Below, piece after piece: positions 1 to 8,252 of a stretch of DNA of 64,000 nucleotides. Position 1 is the first letter of the stretch. Each line of letters opens with the position of its first letter. Below the pieces are notes generated by a model. The model worked only from the letters and a program-made list of their open reading frames with translations, searched no databases and was not told the origin of the DNA. The position numbers and the translations under genes are program-made. Origin of the DNA: JAAYDI01 sp052034005 (GTDB lineage Bacteria > Planctomycetota > Planctomycetia > Pirellulales > Pirellulaceae); NCBI GenBank assembly GCA_052034005.1, contig JBPOJB010000017.1, positions 13,996-77,995 of the forward strand, given 5' to 3'.

Positions 1-1385
1 CGCGCGCTCCGGCCCCGGCAGGCTTCGAGCACCCCCTCCGGCCGCCAATAGACGGGCGATTGGTCCGGGCCGTGATTGTGGATGGCGAGCTTGATGTCGT
101 ATTCGTCGCAGAAGCGCTCAATCACATCGAGCGCTTCCGGCGGCGGCTCGGAAATGAAGGTCTCGATCCCCATCTGGCGGCCGAACTCGAACACTGCGCG
201 GCAGCCGGCCTCGTCGGCCGGAATTGTGGCGTAGTAGCAGACCGGCATCCGCACGCCGGCCGCGTCCATCTGGAGCCGGATCCGCTCGCGCTGTGCGTCG
301 GTCAACGCGCAGTCGAAATCCTGCGGGATGTCCGCGCTCACTTTCTGGAAGCTCAACCCGCACACCGCGGACAAGCCCAGCTGGCGCGTCTTCTCAAGGC
401 CCTCGAACAGCGTGTACCTGTGCAGGCCCCACATGGCCACGCCCAACTGCCAGCCCACGCGCTCGCGCGCGCGCACGGCGGGCGTCAACCGGTTGCTCGG
501 CGTGGTCGGCCCGTCGAGATCGCCCATCACGAACTGGACGGCGCCGAGGTAGAACTCGAGCATCTTCGGGTCCATGAAGTCGGCCGGGCTGTGGCCGATC
601 GTACAGTAGACGACGCGCCCGCGGCCGAAGTTGCGTGTCCAGGCCAGCGCATGGTCGCCGTCCGGCCGCATCCGGTGCGCCGCCTCGGGCAGATCGGTCT
701 GGTCCGTATCGATACTCAACAGCACGCGCACCCGGTCGCGCGAGTAAGGGGCGCTGACGCGGAAGAACTCACTGACATGCTCGAAGCCCCGCCCGCCGAA
801 GGGGCGGTTGAGCGGATGGTCGGGATCGTCCAGCTTGATGAAAACATGCTCGTTCGGCGCCAGATGCGCAGCCCCGCGCCCGCCCAGCATGTGTCCGAAC
901 TCGGGCCAGGTCTCCTGCGCGCCGTGCTCGAAATCCGTGAAGGCGACCGTCGCCCCGTGGATCCCCAGCAGCCCGCCGCCGGAGAGCACGAACTCCAGCA
1001 GGTTCTGTCGCAGAGCCGGGTCGGTGAACAAGTTGCCGACCGTGTTGTTCAAACACACCGCATCGAACTGACGGAGGTGCTCCCGCTGGAAGACCGACGG
1101 GTCGTCGGAGACCTCCGCCGTGAACGCGCCGGTCTTCTCGCCCATCCGGGTGAACGCATGGTTCGCGTATCCGATCGATCCGTGACCCGGGTATCCCACG
1201 TTCCCGTCGTAGATGAGCAGTCGGCGCGCCGTCCGGGGCGCGGCCGGCGCCTGGTCCGGCAGCGCCGCCTCCACGCGCTGCCTCCCTTCGTCCGTGATGA
1301 CGCGGTACGGCTTCTGGGCCGATGCGGGGGACGCCGCAGTCGACATGCAGACGGCGGCCACGACGAGTAGTGAACCGGCTCTCAT
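1..1385 (-). CDS. ThuA domain plus sugar-isomerase-like TIM barrel, secreted, partial
   Basis: The gene runs off the left edge, so its C-terminus is missing. The start is an ATG at 1385 preceded by a good AAGGAGGTG ribosome site. The first 24 or so residues form a signal peptide ending in ASA-QK. Residues about 45-260 read as a ThuA domain (glutamine-amidotransferase-like fold), with 'LLIYDGNVGYPGH', 'FDAVCLNNTVGN', 'GGGLLGIHGA' and 'GRGRVVYCTIGHSP'. From about residue 280 the chain changes to a xylose-isomerase-like TIM barrel, including the 'AIHNHGP' segment typical of sugar-phosphate isomerases/epimerases near the edge. Both families are common in planctomycete sugar-degradation loci next to Gfo/Idh/MocA oxidoreductases, as here, 85 bp downstream of one. 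A role in periplasmic or envelope carbohydrate catabolism is inference; the substrate is unknown. The fusion of the two domains is the odd point. Confidence 0.75.
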   Translation of the reverse strand, partial: MRAGSLLVVAAVCMSTAASPASAQKPYRVITDEGRQRVEAALPDQAPAAPRTARRLLIYDGNVGYPGHGSIGYANHAFTRMGEKTGAFTAEVSDDPSVFQREHLRQFDAVCLNNTVGNLFTDPALRQNLLEFVLSGGGLLGIHGATVAFTDFEHGAQETWPEFGHMLGGRGAAHLAPNEHVFIKLDDPDHPLNRPFGGRGFEHVSEFFRVSAPYSRDRVRVLLSIDTDQTDLPEAAHRMRPDGDHALAWTRNFGRGRVVYCTIGHSPADFMDPKMLEFYLGAVQFVMGDLDGPTTPSNRLTPAVRARERVGWQLGVAMWGLHRYTLFEGLEKTRQLGLSAVCGLSFQKVSADIPQDFDCALTDAQRERIRLQMDAAGVRMPVCYYATIPADEAGCRAVFEFGRQMGIETFISEPPPEALDVIERFCDEYDIKLAIHNHGPDQSPVYWRPEGVLEACRGRSA

Positions 1386-1470
1386 ACATCACCTCCTTCC
1401 GACATCGGTCGGCTCGCCGCCACGCGAGCTGCCTGTGTGCTCGGGCATCTCGGACTGCGCCATTGCGACG

Positions 1471-2826
1471 TCAGACGCTCCACGGCTCCCGACTGGCCCG
1501 GGATCGCAGCATGTTCGCCTCGGCATCGCCGGGGAACTCCTCCCGCACGGGATCCCAGTCCAGTGCGCGGCCGGTCCACAGGGCAATGCAGCCCAGGTGG
1601 GACAGGATCGTGGAACACGCGCCGATCTCCACGTCGGCGCGCGGGCGGCGGCGCGTGTGGATGCAGTCGAGCCAGTCGCGATGGTTCTCGGCGACCGAGT
1701 GGATTTTGGACAACGGGCCGTCCCGCAAGTGCGGCGGGTAGCAGTTGAGCACGCCGAAGCGCGCCACATGCACCCAGCCGGCGTCGCCTACGAACAGGAC
1801 GCCGAAGTCCACGATCGGCGTCTGCGGGTCCCAGCCGGGCGGGATCTCGTGAACCCCCGGTTGCAGGACGGTCGCACAGACAATGCGCGTGCCGTCGGCG
1901 TAGGTGAATGTGAGTGCCGATGCGCCGTCCACACCCGGCGGCACGATCCGGACCGGACCCTGCCCGTCCTTGCGTAACCCCTCGTGCGCCGAGTCCAGGT
2001 TGTGGACCAGGCCGGATGTCATGCCGCCGGCCCCGAAGGCGCGGTTGCAGGACCAGGGGACCACATGCCGCGGCCGGCCGGCGTGATGGTACGCATCGTT
2101 GTAGGGGTGCCACGGGCAGGGACCCAGCCACATCTCCCAATCCAGCCCGTCCGGCAGCGGCTGGGCCGGGAGGTTCCGGTAGGGGCTCACATCGCTGGCC
2201 GAGACGTAGGCCAGCTTCACTTCGCCGATCCGGCCCGCATGTACCATCTGCATGGCCTTGCGGTACTCGAGCGAGTTGCGCTGCTGCAAGCCCGTCTGGA
2301 AGACGCGCTGGTGCCGCCGCACGGACTCCACCATGGTGCGCGCCTGCCGGATCGTGAGCGAGATGGGCTTCTCGCAGTAGATGTCCTTGCCGGCCTGAGC
2401 CGCGAGCACGCTCATGGCCGGATGCCAGCGTTCGCCGGTGGCGATGATCACCGCATCGATGTCCGGCCGGCCCAGCAACTCGCGGAAATCGCGGTACGCC
2501 TGGAACCCGCGATACACGCCGCTCGCCTGCCGCGCGCCGTAGGCTTTCTGGAGTACGCGTGTGGAGTCGTCGCGGCGCCACGGATCCACATCGCATAACG
2601 CCAGCAGTTCCACGCCGGGATACTCGGCAAACGCGCCGAAGTGGCCCCTGCCCATCATCCCCACGCCGATCGAACCGACGGTGATGCGCTCGCTCGGCGC
2701 CGGGCGCCCATTCCGGCCCAGCACGGAACCGGGTACCACCAGCGGCGCGACCAGGGACCCGGTGACGGCGGCCGTCCGCCTGAGCCACTGGCGCCGCGTG
2801 TAACGGCGGTCGGCAATGCGTGTCAT
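1471..2826 (-). CDS. Gfo/Idh/MocA family oxidoreductase, Tat-exported
   Basis: This is a 451-residue NAD(P)-dependent oxidoreductase of the Gfo/Idh/MocA family, whose members usually act on sugars, inositols or their acids. The N-terminus has a twin-arginine signal (RRQWLRR at residues 11-17, then a hydrophobic stretch), so it is probably exported folded with its cofactor. The Rossmann fold starts near residue 48 with GSIGVGMMGRG, and the family's EKP motif is at residues 152-154 (CEKPISLT). The C-terminal half is the usual alpha/beta dimerisation and substrate domain. It lies 27 bp after a secreted HEAT-repeat gene and 85 bp before the ThuA/TIM-barrel gene, forming a probable three-gene operon. 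Substrate and direction cannot be read from the sequence. Confidence 0.88.
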   Translation of the reverse strand: MTRIADRRYTRRQWLRRTAAVTGSLVAPLVVPGSVLGRNGRPAPSERITVGSIGVGMMGRGHFGAFAEYPGVELLALCDVDPWRRDDSTRVLQKAYGARQASGVYRGFQAYRDFRELLGRPDIDAVIIATGERWHPAMSVLAAQAGKDIYCEKPISLTIRQARTMVESVRRHQRVFQTGLQQRNSLEYRKAMQMVHAGRIGEVKLAYVSASDVSPYRNLPAQPLPDGLDWEMWLGPCPWHPYNDAYHHAGRPRHVVPWSCNRAFGAGGMTSGLVHNLDSAHEGLRKDGQGPVRIVPPGVDGASALTFTYADGTRIVCATVLQPGVHEIPPGWDPQTPIVDFGVLFVGDAGWVHVARFGVLNCYPPHLRDGPLSKIHSVAENHRDWLDCIHTRRRPRADVEIGACSTILSHLGCIALWTGRALDWDPVREEFPGDAEANMLRSRASREPWSV

Positions 2827-2853
2827 GTTCTCTGTGCCCTCCAGCGTCTTCTG

Positions 2854-4926
2854 CTACTGAGGTTGGCGCGATTCGAGGTCCTGCAGCGCCCGGCGGACCT
2901 GCTGCCGCAACACCGCATCGTCCGCGAGCGGACTGATCCTCTGGAGCGCGGCATGCGCTTCGTCCGGATGGGACTGGCTGAGCGCCTTGGCCAGCGCCAA
3001 GACCGCGGGGACCGCCGCCGCCTGCAACTCCGGTTGGTCCAGGTAGGTCAGCAGCCGCGCCAATGCTTCGGGCACACGGGCTGCCGCCATCCGCGAGACG
3101 ATCAGCTGCCGGTCTTCGAGCCGGGTGGCCAGATCCATTGCGCCCGCGAGCATCTCGAACGTCTGCTGCGGCGGGCGGTCGCTGGGCAGCGCGACGACCC
3201 GCGCATAGGCTCGCAGCGCCCAGAGCCGATACGCCTCCACCGGGCTGTGCTGGGCGATGTCCAGCAGTTCGTCCGCCACGTCGGCGTCCGGCCAGTTGGC
3301 CAGGGCCCGATACCCTGCGTCGCGCAGGGCCTGGTCTGCACTGTGCATGGCCGCATGGACGGCCTGCAGCGCGTCCGCGCCGCCCAGACGCGCCAGCGTC
3401 GGCAGGAGCGCACACTGGGCCGCTGTGTCGGCTTTCTCCAACGCGGCTTGGAACAGCGCCGATCGCGCGGCCGCATCCGGCATCTGCTGGCAGCTCATCC
3501 ACAACGCGCGACTCGCGGCCTCGCGCTCTTCGCCAGGCGGCGTCTTGACCAGCAGGTCCAGCAACGCATCGGCCTCGGACGCCGTGGCCATCGTCTCCAG
3601 CGCGACAAACGCCTCCCGCCGCACATCGGAGCGCGGGGATGTCGCGGCTCGGAGGAAGCCCGGCACGAACAACGCCGACCTGCGCGCCAGCGCACAGCGC
3701 ACGGCGACCGGGCGCAGGTCCGATTCCTGATCCAGCAGCGCCGAGAGGGCCTCGTTCGTCCCGGCCGCCGACATGAGCCGGACCGCCTCGAACGCGGCGT
3801 CGCGGACCGACGGATCGTCGGCCGCGGCGGCCAGCTTCACCAGCGCCGGGATGTCCTCGGCCGCCGCCGAGCTGATCAGCGCAGTCAACGCGGCCGTTTG
3901 CACCGCCGCCTCCGGGTCGCCCAGGGCGTCCAGCGCCGCCCGCCGCACCGCCGGGTCGCCGCGGTCTTTCAGGCTCAAGAAGAAAGCGACCTTGCCCGCC
4001 GCGGGCAGGCCGGCGACCGAGGCGGCGATCGCGTCGAGCTGTTCCGGCGCGTGCAGCTGCATCAGACAGTCGGCGGCCACCGCGCGCCGCCACGGCTGGT
4101 CGGCTGCCAGCCCCTCGGCAATCAAGGCCAGGGACTCGCCCGGTTGAGCCGCGATCAGCCCGCGCAGCGCCGCCGCACGCACCGGTTCGGAGTCGGACGC
4201 CAGCAACGGCTGGCAGATCCTGATCGCCAGCGCATACTGCTGCTGTCGGCACAGCGACTCCGCCGCGTCCAGCTCGGCGTCGATCACGGCCGAACGCAGC
4301 GCCTCGGGTGCGCGCGGCGCGAACTCCAGCAACGCCTCCGCGGCCGGCGCCGTGCCGATCCGCCCCAACGCGACGACCGCTACTTCACACAAGTCGACAG
4401 ATCCCGTGGCCAGCAGCGCGGCGATCGGCGCGACCGCGTCCCGGTCCGCCATCCGGCCCAGCGAGATCACCACGCCGAGCTGCTGAGGCCCGTCCGTCTT
4501 CCCCAACATGGCACGCAACTGGGCGGCTGCCGCGGGGCTGCCCAGGCCCTCCAGCGCGTACCGCGCCATGTGCGCGCACCGGGCGTGAGACAGCAACGAT
4601 CCGAGCGCGGGGAGACAGGCATCTGACCCCACGATCGCCAGCTGTCGACAGGCATAATCCTTCGCCAGGTCCGTGGTGGCGCCCTCCAGGATGGCGATCA
4701 GCCGGGCCTCGAGGTCCGAACGGACCGCGGCGTCGCCGCGCGCCTGGATGACGGCCGACTCGATCGGCTGGAACTGCTGCAGGTCCTGCCCCAATTCCAG
4801 CCTGCCCAGCGCTTCAAATGAGGCGTCCAAAGCCGGATTGTCGTTTGAATCCGCCGACCAGGCGGCGTGCGCTGAAAGCGCAACGCACAAGCACAACGTC
4901 GAGACCGGTGCCAGGCGAGCAAGCAT
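2854..4926 (-). CDS. secreted HEAT-repeat protein
   Basis: This 690-residue protein has a signal peptide (residues 1-22, ending AHAAWSA) followed almost entirely by HEAT/PBS-lyase-type helical repeats. Examples are 'AQLRAMLGKTDGPQQLGVVISLGRMAD' style units in which paired helices recur about every 30-35 residues. Such solenoids bind other proteins or act as scaffolds. I chose the ATG at 4926 because the signal peptide starts there; the frame stays open about 580 bp further upstream, but that stretch is low-quality and runs over the promoter region. A minus-strand promoter (5000-5028) sits about 75 bp upstream. It is the first gene of the probable operon with the oxidoreductase and ThuA genes. 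No catalytic motif is visible. Confidence 0.8.
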   Translation of the reverse strand: MLARLAPVSTLCLCVALSAHAAWSADSNDNPALDASFEALGRLELGQDLQQFQPIESAVIQARGDAAVRSDLEARLIAILEGATTDLAKDYACRQLAIVGSDACLPALGSLLSHARCAHMARYALEGLGSPAAAAQLRAMLGKTDGPQQLGVVISLGRMADRDAVAPIAALLATGSVDLCEVAVVALGRIGTAPAAEALLEFAPRAPEALRSAVIDAELDAAESLCRQQQYALAIRICQPLLASDSEPVRAAALRGLIAAQPGESLALIAEGLAADQPWRRAVAADCLMQLHAPEQLDAIAASVAGLPAAGKVAFFLSLKDRGDPAVRRAALDALGDPEAAVQTAALTALISSAAAEDIPALVKLAAAADDPSVRDAAFEAVRLMSAAGTNEALSALLDQESDLRPVAVRCALARRSALFVPGFLRAATSPRSDVRREAFVALETMATASEADALLDLLVKTPPGEEREAASRALWMSCQQMPDAAARSALFQAALEKADTAAQCALLPTLARLGGADALQAVHAAMHSADQALRDAGYRALANWPDADVADELLDIAQHSPVEAYRLWALRAYARVVALPSDRPPQQTFEMLAGAMDLATRLEDRQLIVSRMAAARVPEALARLLTYLDQPELQAAAVPAVLALAKALSQSHPDEAHAALQRISPLADDAVLRQQVRRALQDLESRQPQ

Positions 4927-4999
4927 GATGCAAGTATCCGCGTGAAGGTGTGCAGTTGAGTCAGCCAGCGCGGAGCCGGTGTGCGGCCGGTTGCCCACG

Positions 5000-5028
5000 A
5001 ACCTAACGGATCCACAACCACGCGTCAA
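5000..5028 (-). promoter_or_regulatory. sigma70-type promoter for the HEAT/oxidoreductase/ThuA operon
   Basis: On the minus strand there is TTGACG (5028-5023), a 17-bp spacer, and TAGGTT (5005-5000). Transcription would start near 4993, leaving a leader of about 67 nt before the ATG at 4926. The spacing is ideal and the location fits. The rest of the divergent gap from 5029 to 5290 shows nothing I can name. Confidence 0.55.
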
Positions 5029-5290
5029 TGAAGCTGCGAGTGCGGCGAGAACCCCGGCACCCGCGGCCCGGCCATCGACCCCTGGCGGGTCTGACACGCC
5101 CTGTACAGCCTCGCGACCGCAGGCCTCGCACCGCGCGCACGGCCGGATCGGCCTGTGCCTGCGTGTTCGCGTCGCAAAGCGGTCCATGCACCGGGGCGTG
5201 GTGATAGATGTGTGCCGTGGACGGGAGTATCCACGCGTAGCGCGGGGCCGGTCTCGAACCCGGCCGCCGACGCCGGGCCCCGGCCGGGGA

Positions 5291-5319
5291 TTGACATGCC
5301 GCCGTCCGAGCGATAGGAT
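5291..5319 (+). promoter_or_regulatory. sigma70-type promoter of the gntR-glm-mal operon
   Basis: A perfect -35 TTGACA (5291-5296), a 17-bp spacer, and a -10 TAGGAT (5314-5319) precede the regulator gene. Expected transcription start is near 5326, giving a leader of about 85 nt. The -10 overlaps the palindrome at 5318-5333, so a bound repressor would block RNA polymerase. Confidence 0.7.
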
Positions 5320-5333
5320 TGGACTGGTCCAAT
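5318..5333 (+). promoter_or_regulatory. palindromic operator overlapping the -10 and start site
   Basis: ATTGGAC-TG-GTCCAAT is a perfect 7+7 bp inverted repeat. It covers the end of the -10 and the predicted start point. A third copy of the half-site, ATTGGAC, occurs at 5370-5376, 52 bp (about five helical turns) downstream. This is the arrangement expected of an autoregulating GntR-family dimer, the first gene of the operon. Binding is inference. Confidence 0.6.
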
Positions 5334-5355
5334 TCAGGCGGCAAGCGGCATTTTG

Positions 5356-5391
5356 GTGCGAAATGTCGAATTGGACTATGCCATTTCGCAC
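5356..5391 (+). promoter_or_regulatory. 10-bp inverted repeat in the leader, second operator or RNA hairpin
   Basis: GTGCGAAATG (5356-5365) and its exact reverse complement CATTTCGCAC (5382-5391) flank a 16-nt loop that contains the ATTGGAC half-site. The element ends 19 bp before the regulator's ATG. It could be a second protein-binding site or an RNA stem that affects translation of the regulator. It does not resemble a cobalamin riboswitch. Confidence 0.5.
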
Positions 5392-5410
5392 TGTGGTGTG
5401 GGGAGACCGT

Positions 5411-6400
5411 ATGTTCCCGCTCTTTGAGATCCAGCGTGACAGTGACGTTCCGGCATATCGCCAGATCATTGAGAAGATCGCCACTTTGGTGCGGTCGGGC
5501 CAGCTCAAGCCGGGCGACCAGGTGCCGCCGGAGCGGGAGCTGTCATCTCAGTTGGGCATTGCGCGGGGGACGATCACCAAGGCGTACGAGGAGCTGGCGC
5601 GCAGTGGGATCCTGGAGGTGACGCAGGGTCGGGGCAGTTTCGTGTCGGCGCGTCAGGACGTCATTCCGACCGGGCGGCGCGAGCGGGCGGTGGAGCTGAT
5701 CCGCGGCCTGGTCCGTGAGCTGAGCGAGTTGCGGTTCACTTACCAGGAGATCCGCACGCTGGTGGAGCTGATCCTTCTGGACGTGGAGGAGCGGTTCGAG
5801 AACCTGAACATGGTGGTGGTGGACTGCAGTCCGGAGGCGTTGCGGCTGTTTAGTCGTCAGTTGGGTTTTGTATCGCGGACGGGCATTCGGACGCTGTTGC
5901 TGGACGAGGTCTCACGGGACCCGCAGCCGCAGGAGCGGCTGGTCGGCTTTGATCTGGTGCTGACGACGGCGACGCACTACGGCGAGGTGGTGACGTTAGC
6001 GCCGGAGTTGAAGGGCCGGGTGGTGCAGTTGGTGGTCTCACCCAGCCAGGAGACGATCATCAGTCTGGCGGGGATCAAGCCTCAGCAGTCGATCGGGGTG
6101 TTGTGTCAGAGCCCGCAATTCCGCGCGATCATCCAGCAGAAGCTGGCGTCGATGCTGATCACCAACCGCACGGCGGACCTGGAGTATCCCGGGCAATCCG
6201 ACCGGTTGGCGGCGTTCGTGGCGGACCAGGACGTCCTGATCGTTCCGCCCGACTTCGCGACCATGCTCGACAGCAGCACGGCGCCGGTGATCGCGGAGTT
6301 CACGGAGAACGGCGGCAAGATCATTCCGTTCGACTATCAGATCGAGCGCGGGTCGCTGGTCCATCTGGAAGAGCGGATCCGGGGGTTGTTGGAGCGATGA
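5411..6400 (+). CDS. GntR-family transcriptional regulator of the glutamate mutase operon
   Basis: The 329-residue protein begins with a GntR winged helix-turn-helix (residues about 8-78; 'AYRQIIEKIATLV', 'PGDQVPPERELSSQLG', 'GILEVTQGRGSFV'). It is followed by a helical linker and a C-terminal alpha/beta domain of about 200 residues that I cannot assign to a known ligand-binding family. The start at 5411 has GGGAGA upstream and gives the normal GntR N-terminus; the frame is open further upstream but over the promoter. It is the first gene of the operon and its TGA overlaps the glmS start (ATGA). The palindromes upstream suggest autoregulation. The inducer might be glutamate, a methylaspartate-pathway intermediate or cobalamin; this is a guess. 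Confidence 0.85.
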   Translation: MFPLFEIQRDSDVPAYRQIIEKIATLVRSGQLKPGDQVPPERELSSQLGIARGTITKAYEELARSGILEVTQGRGSFVSARQDVIPTGRRERAVELIRGLVRELSELRFTYQEIRTLVELILLDVEERFENLNMVVVDCSPEALRLFSRQLGFVSRTGIRTLLLDEVSRDPQPQERLVGFDLVLTTATHYGEVVTLAPELKGRVVQLVVSPSQETIISLAGIKPQQSIGVLCQSPQFRAIIQQKLASMLITNRTADLEYPGQSDRLAAFVADQDVLIVPPDFATMLDSSTAPVIAEFTENGGKIIPFDYQIERGSLVHLEERIRGLLER

Positions 6401-6831
6401 AGACACCGGCGATCGTCTTGGGGGTGATCGGCAGCGACTGCCACTGTGTGGGCAACAAGATCCTGGACGCGTTTTTCAGCAGTCGCGGGTTCCGCGTGGT
6501 CAATCTGGGCGTGATGGTGAGCCAGGACGAGTTCATCGACGCGGCGATCGAGAGCGCGGCGGGGGCGATCCTGGTCTCGTCGCTCTACGGTCACGCGGAA
6601 ATCGACTGCGCGGGGTTTCGCGAGCGGTGCGTGGAGCGCGGCTTGGACGACATCCTGTTGTACATCGGCGGGAACCTCGTGGTCGGCAAGATGCCGCGCG
6701 AGGCGATCGAGGCGAAGTTCAAGGCCGCGGGGTTCGATCGGGTCTTCATGCCGGGCGACGACCTGGAGGCCGCCGCCGCGTGTCTGCGGTCGGACCTGGC
6801 CCGGCGGTCGCGGCGGAGGCGGATTGCATGA
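6397..6831 (+). CDS. glmS: glutamate mutase, cobalamin-binding S (sigma) subunit
   Basis: This is the 144-residue small subunit of coenzyme-B12-dependent glutamate mutase, which with GlmE converts L-glutamate to (2S,3S)-3-methylaspartate. The cobalamin signature D14-x-H16-x-x-G19 (SDCHCVGNK) is at the canonical position, followed by 'SSLYGHAEID' and 'YIGGNLVVGK', the other B12-cradling loops. Length is close to the clostridial enzyme's. It overlaps the regulator gene upstream and glmL downstream by four bases each, so the operon is translationally coupled. The last dozen residues are arginine-rich (RRSRRRRIA), which is unusual for the family. The name glmS here means the mutase subunit, not glucosamine-6-phosphate synthase. 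Confidence 0.93.
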   Translation: MKTPAIVLGVIGSDCHCVGNKILDAFFSSRGFRVVNLGVMVSQDEFIDAAIESAAGAILVSSLYGHAEIDCAGFRERCVERGLDDILLYIGGNLVVGKMPREAIEAKFKAAGFDRVFMPGDDLEAAAACLRSDLARRSRRRRIA

Positions 6832-8252
6832 CGAAGGTGATCAGCGTCGACATCGGTTCGACCTGGACCAAGGGCGCCCTGTTCGATCTCGATCCGCGAT
6901 CGCCCCGCGTGCTGCGGCGGGGTGTGGTGCCCACGACGACGCGCGACCTGGCCGATGGTTTCACGCGGCTGTTGGCTCAGCTGCTGGAGCGGCCCGACGC
7001 GACGCCGCGCGGGTCGCTCCCGGCGGACCTGCCCTGCTATTTCTCGTCCTCCGCCAAGGGCGGCCTGGCGATCGCCGCGGTGGGGATCGTGCCGGACCTG
7101 ACCGTGCAGGCCGCCCGGCTGGCCGCCGCGTCGGCCGGCGCGCGGATCGTGTCGTGCCATGCGTACGAGCTGGGCGCCGAGCAGATTGCGGCGCTGGAGC
7201 GCGCCCGGCCGGACATCGTGCTCCTGTCGGGCGGCACGGACGGCGGGAACGAGCGCGTGAACCTGCACAACGCCCGGGCGCTGGCCGCGTCGCGCTTGGA
7301 GTCGGTCATCCTGTATGCGGGCAACGCGCTGGTGGCGGACCGTATCCGCGCTGCGCTGGCGGGCAAGCGGGTGCTGGTGACGGACAACTTGATGCCGGAG
7401 GTCGGCCGACTGCGGGTCGAACCGGCCCGGCAGCGCATCCAGGAGGTTTTCCTGCAGCAGATTGTCGCGGGCAAGGGGCTCGGCACGGTTGCCCAGCGGT
7501 GTGTGGGCGAGCCGCGCCCCACCCCCTTGGCCGTCTTCGACCTTCTGTCGGCGATGGACGCGCGGTCGGCGTGCTGGAATGACGCGCTGGTGATCGACCT
7601 GGGTGGCGCCACGACGGATGTCTACTCCGCGACCGACGCGTTCTGGGGCGAGCCCGGGTTCGTGCTCAAGGGCCTGTGCGAACCGCGGCTCAAGCGGACG
7701 GTGGAGGGCGATCTGGGGATGCGCGTCAACGCGCGCGCTGTGCTGGACACGGCCGAGTCGTACATCGCCGGCGAGCTGGCGGCGTGCGGGGTGTCGCGGG
7801 ACCGGTTCGAGGCGTACGTGGACGCTGTGCGGCAAGTGCCGGACCATCTGCCGGTCGACGCGGTGGAGCGGCGTTGCGACGAGGTGTTGGCCGGCGCGTG
7901 CGTGTATCACGGCCTGCTGCGCCATGCGGGCCGCGTCGATGAGAGCTACGGGGTGGACGGCAGGATCTACATCCAGCGCGGCAAGGACCTGCGCCGCGTG
8001 ACGACCTGGATCGCCACGGGCGGCTACCTGTCCGCAATGCGTTCGGCCGCATTCTACCGGCGCGTGCTGGAAGCGGCCCGCCGCGACACGGGCGGCACGA
8101 GCCTGTTGCCGCGGCTGGGAACCCTCTACACCGACGCCCGCCACCTGTTGCCGCTGGTTGGCAATCTGGCCCGCGCCTTTCCCGACGCGGCCGTCCAGCT
8201 GGCCGGTCACGAGCTGCAACGTTTGCTTGAACCGGAGGCTGCTACTCCATGA
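6828..8252 (+). CDS. glmL: GlmL/MutL, glutamate mutase-associated ATPase
   Basis: The 474-residue protein has the actin/Hsp70 ATPase fold: the first phosphate loop is at the N-terminus (VDIGSTWTKGALF, residues 6-18), and a second nucleotide motif is 'ALVIDLGGATTDVYS' around residue 260. GlmL (MutL) proteins lie between the two mutase subunit genes in methylaspartate-pathway operons and are thought to repair or reactivate the mutase by replacing damaged cobalamin. The position between glmS and glmE is conserved here. The ATG overlaps the glmS stop and has GGAGG nearby; its own TGA overlaps the glmE start. It is not the DNA-repair MutL. Confidence 0.9.
   Translation: MTKVISVDIGSTWTKGALFDLDPRSPRVLRRGVVPTTTRDLADGFTRLLAQLLERPDATPRGSLPADLPCYFSSSAKGGLAIAAVGIVPDLTVQAARLAAASAGARIVSCHAYELGAEQIAALERARPDIVLLSGGTDGGNERVNLHNARALAASRLESVILYAGNALVADRIRAALAGKRVLVTDNLMPEVGRLRVEPARQRIQEVFLQQIVAGKGLGTVAQRCVGEPRPTPLAVFDLLSAMDARSACWNDALVIDLGGATTDVYSATDAFWGEPGFVLKGLCEPRLKRTVEGDLGMRVNARAVLDTAESYIAGELAACGVSRDRFEAYVDAVRQVPDHLPVDAVERRCDEVLAGACVYHGLLRHAGRVDESYGVDGRIYIQRGKDLRRVTTWIATGGYLSAMRSAAFYRRVLEAARRDTGGTSLLPRLGTLYTDARHLLPLVGNLARAFPDAAVQLAGHELQRLLEPEAATP

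Noticed and set aside
60..1370. Long plus-strand open frame of 436 codons
   Set aside because: It is the antisense of the ThuA/TIM-barrel gene, in GC-rich DNA where stops are rare; the protein has an odd Arg/Ala/Val composition and no motif.
4979..5410. N-terminal extension of the GntR gene
   Set aside because: It would cover the promoter and operators and adds nothing matching the family; the ATG at 5411 has a ribosome site.
5320..5410. Cobalamin riboswitch before the glutamate mutase operon
   Set aside because: The leader is only about 85 nt, and no B12-box or long conserved fold is present.
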